Source: Thoreauomyces humboldtii
Taxonomy: Eukaryota; Chytridiomycota; Chytridiomycetes; Spizellomycetales; Powellomycetaceae
DNA: 37,639 nt
NCBI GenBank assembly: GCA_027596035.1
Contig: JADGJA010000142.1
Location: 1-37,639, forward strand
Direction: 5' to 3'
In this document: in pieces, positions 35,480 to 37,639 of the stretch
Position numbering within the stretch: position 1 is the first letter of the stretch
How the letters are laid out: each line of letters opens with the position of its first letter
The notes under the pieces: generated by a model
The model's database searches: none
Seen by the model: the letters and a program-made list of their open reading frames with translations, nothing else
Told to the model about the DNA's origin: nothing
Program-made: the position numbers and the translations under genes

Positions 35480-35771
35480 TGACTGGTACAGACTCTTTCA
35501 ATATACTCGTCGAGAGACTACCTTCCCGCAATTTGCCTACTGGTACATGTATTGTCGCCTGAGGCTGCCGAAGGAGCGATTACTCGGTAACCCTAAAGGT
35601 GCCGGTTTTTGCCGAGAAGGAAGAAGCCCTAGCCCCAATGCGAGGAGAAGCCCTAGTCGAGAGAGAAGGGGAATGTTGCTGCCTACCGTATGAAAGGCCG
35701 CGGACGACGACAAAACTTGACCTCGTCGCAATCCGCTACCCCTTTTTTACATACCTGCACTCGCCTTCGTC
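35480..35771. other. Short intergenic region
   Basis: 292 bp hold the F-box gene 3' end and the promoter and leader of the SPFH gene. Around 35590-35670 there are related AGAAG-CCCTAG segments (GAAGAAGCCCTAG and GGAGAAGCCCTAG), a small direct repeat. Confidence 0.5.
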
Positions 35772-37411
35772 ATGTCTGCGAACCTCACAATGCTGTCGTC
35801 TGCCGTACGCCGCTCTGCTGTCCTCGCAAAGGTAGGAAGGCGCTTGGGCTTTACGTGCTGCGGGTCGGTCAGGAGCAACCAGGAGAACAGAGAGAATCCG
35901 GGAGTCGGTTACGCCAACAGCCAGGCATACGCTCCCTGTTTTCACAACGCTACGATACCGATCCAGAACGACGTACAATCGGATCGTCGAAACGATCTGC
36001 TTTTTCGCCGGAGATAGTACGCGTGTTGGAGGTGCCGATAAAACCTGTGGCGAATTCACCACGGAAAAACAGTGTTGGCCGTGCGGCCTCCATAGTTCGT
36101 CTTTTCCTGGAGGCCCCTGGGACCGACGATGAGAAGGACTCGAATCGCTCAAAAAGACGGCGCTGGGTTGCTCATCAAAGTTTTTCGACTATCTCTTCTG
36201 AATTCCAGGCCGCGCGTTCGGTTACCCCTGTCGCACACGGACACTCGCTCGTCGTGCCATACGCCCACATTGCCATCACGGACTTCAAGAACGGTGTGCC
36301 TGAGCAGCAGGTCCGCGACCTCGCTCCTCAGGAGAAGAAGTGGGACTTCTGGACGACGTCCGACGCCTTCTTGGACGTCAAGCCCAAGTTCGGAGTAAGA
36401 AGCACGGACTGGCAAGCGGAAGGGCAGCTCTGGACGGATCATTGATGTTCTTGTTCTATCGTGTCTTGCAGGGTTTGAGCTGGGTCCCTGCTGGTGACGT
36501 TTGGGTCATCCAGCGGGCAGGAAAGCTCCACAAGGTGTGCGAGGCTGGCACACACTTCCTTATTCCCTTCGTCGACAAGATCAAGGCCGTGAAGGCCTCG
36601 TACCCCGTCGCTATGGGCGTCGTGAGTCCTTCCGCTGCCACCAAGGGTAAGCAAGGGAACATCGGCGCAAAGTCTGTGTGATGTGCTGATGACCTTGTTC
36701 CAGATGGCAAGAAGGTTGACGCGTACGCTGTCGTGTACGTCAAGATCACTGACCCCGCAACGGTAAATCAATCCCGTTTGCTTCCCTGACGAAAACGGTT
36801 GTCCTTACTTTGGTACCCACTTCTGTAGTCCGCATTCTTTGTCGATGCCGAGACAAACCACGTCGACTCTGAGCGTGCGGCCGCCAAGGTCGTCCGCAAG
36901 ATCCTCAACCGCGAGATCGCCAACATCAAGGTTGGCGGTGCCGGTGAGCTCTCCGCGTCCGACAAGACCTCAATCGCCGAGAAGATCAGCGCCGCCCTCA
37001 AGGGCAAGTCTGATGAGTTCGGTCTTGAGGCCGTCTCAGTCGAGATCCGAGGAGCCTTCCCCACCGACTCAAACATCCCCGACAAGCTCCGCGCTCTTGA
37101 CCCCCCGCTCCGTGGCGAGGACGCTGCCGGTCACGGTCTCGCCGCCGACTACTGGGCCGATGTTCTGAGCCCCCCTTACTTTGAGAAGCGCACGTTCGGA
37201 TCCAACAAGGAGATCAGGACCCCCGCTACCGTGTCCCTCGAGTGGGCCATCCCCTCTCCTCCCGACTACCACCACTTCAACGAGATTCCTCGTATGACGG
37301 TATGCAAGAATACGCAAACGTTAGTTAGCGGCATATTTTGACTAATGCTCTCCTTTCCTTATGTAGGTGCCACCGGCCCACCACACTGGCGCCACCGGAA
37401 AGGGTCACTAG
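35772..37411 (+). CDS. Divergent SPFH/band-7 (stomatin-like) protein, probably mitochondrial
   Basis: Six exons (35772-35831, 36209-36394, 36472-36646, 36704-36762, 36829-37299, 37367-37411), frame closed, 331 residues. The N-terminus (MSANLTMLSSAVRRSAVLAKAARS) is a basic amphipathic presequence, so mitochondrial import is likely. The core has the SPFH layout: VPAGDVWVIQRAGKLHKVCE, AGTHFLIPFVDKIKAVKASY, then DGKKVDAYAVVYVKITDPAT, a helix VDSERAAAKVVRKILNREIA, and IAEKISAALKGKSDEFGLEA with VSVEIRGAFPTDSNIPD. This order resembles stomatin-like protein 2, a scaffold of mitochondrial inner-membrane domains, but similarity is weak. An N-terminal domain of about 70 residues (PYAHIAITDFKNGVPEQQVR) and the C-terminus HHTGATGKGH are unfamiliar. 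The first intron is 377 nt, far longer than the others here (57-77 nt). Confidence 0.82.
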
Positions 37412-37639
37412 ATTCATACTCCCTTTTTATCAAATTCCCTCGCCCATCCTCCCTCCTCCTCTTATTTCAGCTACTCCTTTCTTTTCTGAACAAAAATACA
37501 CATAAAAAAACATGGTTCCAGATGGCTAAACAACCGAATTATCCCCGTAGACCTATATCCCTTCAAGCACGCCCGACACCTCGGGCCCTTGCTCCCTCAC
37601 AATCTTGACGTCCCCATCCATCTCCCCCTCTCCCATTCC
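37412..37639. other. 3' flank of the SPFH gene
   Basis: Pyrimidine-rich then A-rich sequence (AAAAATACACATAAAAAAAC at about 37492-37511), consistent with a 3' untranslated region and polyadenylation zone. No gene is seen before the window ends. Confidence 0.5.

Overview
This window looks like an ordinary stretch of nuclear chromosome from a filamentous or yeast-like fungus, most probably a basidiomycete. The evidence is many short GT-AG introns (about 55-130 nt), frequent exons of only 26-60 nt, a GC-rich third codon position, and fungal versions of beta-tubulin, ATP synthase beta, a Ydj1-type DnaJ and a YAT-type amino acid permease. It retains a GCP5-type gamma-tubulin complex gene, which budding yeasts lack. 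The sequence alone does not let me name a genus.

Layout, left to right. 1-1370 holds no recognised gene. TTC1-like TPR protein (+, 1371-2477) converges within 44 nt on a gamma-tubulin complex GCP5 gene (-, 2522-6298). That gene shares a short divergent promoter with the complex I 15 kDa subunit NDUFS5 (+, 6576-6893). After an apparently empty 1 kb come mitoribosomal protein mS41/Fyv4 (-, 7877-8555), an EAPP-family protein (-, 8836-9453), a perilipin-like protein with 11-residue repeats (-, 9887-10665) and an Rpr2/Rpp21/Snm1 RNase P/MRP subunit (-, 11715-12518). The MYG1 exonuclease (+, 12900-14796, 12 exons) is followed by beta-tubulin (-, 15614-17282), ATP synthase beta (-, 17701-19744), a disordered protein of unknown function (+, 20718-21471), an atypical short-chain dehydrogenase (-, 22050-23220) and a farnesylatable DnaJ/Ydj1 (-, 24022-25389). 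A gene-poor 3.1 kb region precedes an amino acid permease (+, 28496-30437). Next are a secreted Ala/Lys-rich protein (+, 32180-32962), an F-box/WD40 protein (+, 33432-35479) and a divergent SPFH/band-7 protein with a probable mitochondrial leader (+, 35772-37411).

Functionally this is a housekeeping mixture. Several products act in or are predicted to enter mitochondria (NDUFS5, mS41, ATP2, MYG1, SPFH). Two belong to the microtubule system (GCP5, beta-tubulin). There is no operon logic and I see no mobile element, CRISPR array, prophage or secondary-metabolite cluster. The least explained items are the 11-mer-repeat protein, the secreted Ala/Lys-rich protein, the disordered protein at 20718, the divergent SPFH protein with a long open first intron, and the large gene-free interval 25390-28495. 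Exon coordinates given below were worked out by hand from splice signals and reading frame. For most genes the exon lengths sum to a multiple of three.
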